Of a stretch of 6,246 nucleotides of DNA, positions 6,019 to 6,246 are shown piece by piece. Under the pieces are notes generated by a model. That model was not told where the DNA came from. It did not search any database and saw only the letters and a program-made list of their open reading frames with translations. The DNA is taken from positions 1 to 6,246 of the forward strand of contig JAKAGP010000121.1 in the NCBI GenBank assembly GCA_021825785.1. The letters are read 5' to 3'. The position numbers were made by a program, and so were the translations under genes. The DNA comes from Nitrospirota bacterium. Lineage in GTDB: Bacteria > Nitrospirota > Thermodesulfovibrionia > Thermodesulfovibrionales > JdFR-88. The first letter of the stretch is position 1. Each line of letters opens with the position of its first letter.

Positions 6019-6246
6019 ATGAAATTTAAGATATTGATTGCAAGCGCGGCAATGGTCCTCCTGACGGTTGCCAGCGCATTTGCCACCGGTTACAGTTACA
6101 TGCCGCCCGGAGGCTCATTGCCGGGGGTAACCGCAGTCAGCAATACGCCCGCTGTGCATGGCAGCATAAGCGAAACCGCAGCGGTCATCAACGTGACGGG
6201 CAACAAGGCCCAGTTCAGCCCCTACAGGGATTTGACCCAAGATCGG
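6019..6246 (+). CDS. Secreted protein, probable MtrB/PioB-like outer-membrane beta-barrel, 3'-truncated by the window
   Basis: The first 76 codons of a gene that runs off the window end. A strong ribosome-binding site AGGAGGGG (6005-6012) overlaps the cytochrome stop codon, so both are surely in one operon. Residues 1-22 are a signal peptide (MKFK, hydrophobic core, SAFA before Thr23). The mature start is rich in Gly, Ser, Thr and Val, and GNKAQFSPYRDL (about 62-73) resembles the KAKFNEYRDL-type stretch common near the start of MtrB/PioB-family barrels (from memory). In known porin-cytochrome conduits the barrel gene sits next to the decaheme gene, which fits. The CXXC motif found near the N-terminus of Shewanella MtrB is absent from the visible part, as are heme motifs. 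If not MtrB-like, it would be another exported cytochrome-associated protein. Confidence 0.65.
   Translation, partial: MKFKILIASAAMVLLTVASAFATGYSYMPPGGSLPGVTAVSNTPAVHGSISETAAVINVTGNKAQFSPYRDLTQDR

Overview
The window looks like part of a chromosome from an anaerobic or metal-/mineral-interacting bacterium. It carries the 3' end of a tmRNA gene, a sigma-54-linked two-component system, a single-domain receiver, a ten-heme periplasmic cytochrome and the start of a probable outer-membrane porin, all on the + strand. Frequent AGG (Arg) and ATA (Ile) codons, moderate GC and this gene content would suit an uncultured Nitrospirota or Desulfobacterota lineage. That assignment is inference from style; nothing here is a taxonomic marker read in full.

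Layout. 1-114: 3' end of ssrA, with tRNA-like T arm, acceptor strand and encoded CCA, followed by a 14-T run. 115-362: noncoding, with a TATAAT box almost touching the next ATG. 363-2879: 838-aa membrane histidine kinase (about eight N-terminal membrane helices, an extracytoplasmic domain, a ninth helix, HAMP, HisKA, HATPase). 2863-4230: NtrC-type sigma-54 response regulator, overlapping the kinase by 17 bp. 4231-4550: 320-bp noncoding region dense in dyads, with a well-spaced sigma-54 promoter candidate, a 16-bp perfect palindrome and a 13-bp perfect inverted repeat. 4551-4934: 127-aa stand-alone receiver. 4935-5052: short gap. 5053-6006: decaheme c-type cytochrome of the MtrA/DmsE/PioA type. 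6019-6246: first 76 codons of a secreted protein, cut by the window end, best read as an MtrB/PioB-like outer-membrane beta-barrel.

Working model (inference). The kinase senses an envelope or extracytoplasmic signal and phosphorylates the NtrC-type activator. The activator then switches on the sigma-54 promoter in the adjacent control region, driving the small receiver and possibly, by read-through, the porin-cytochrome genes that carry electrons across the outer membrane. The most unusual part is this tight coupling of an NtrC-type system and an orphan receiver to an extracellular electron-transfer conduit. The densely structured control region between them is the best place to look further.
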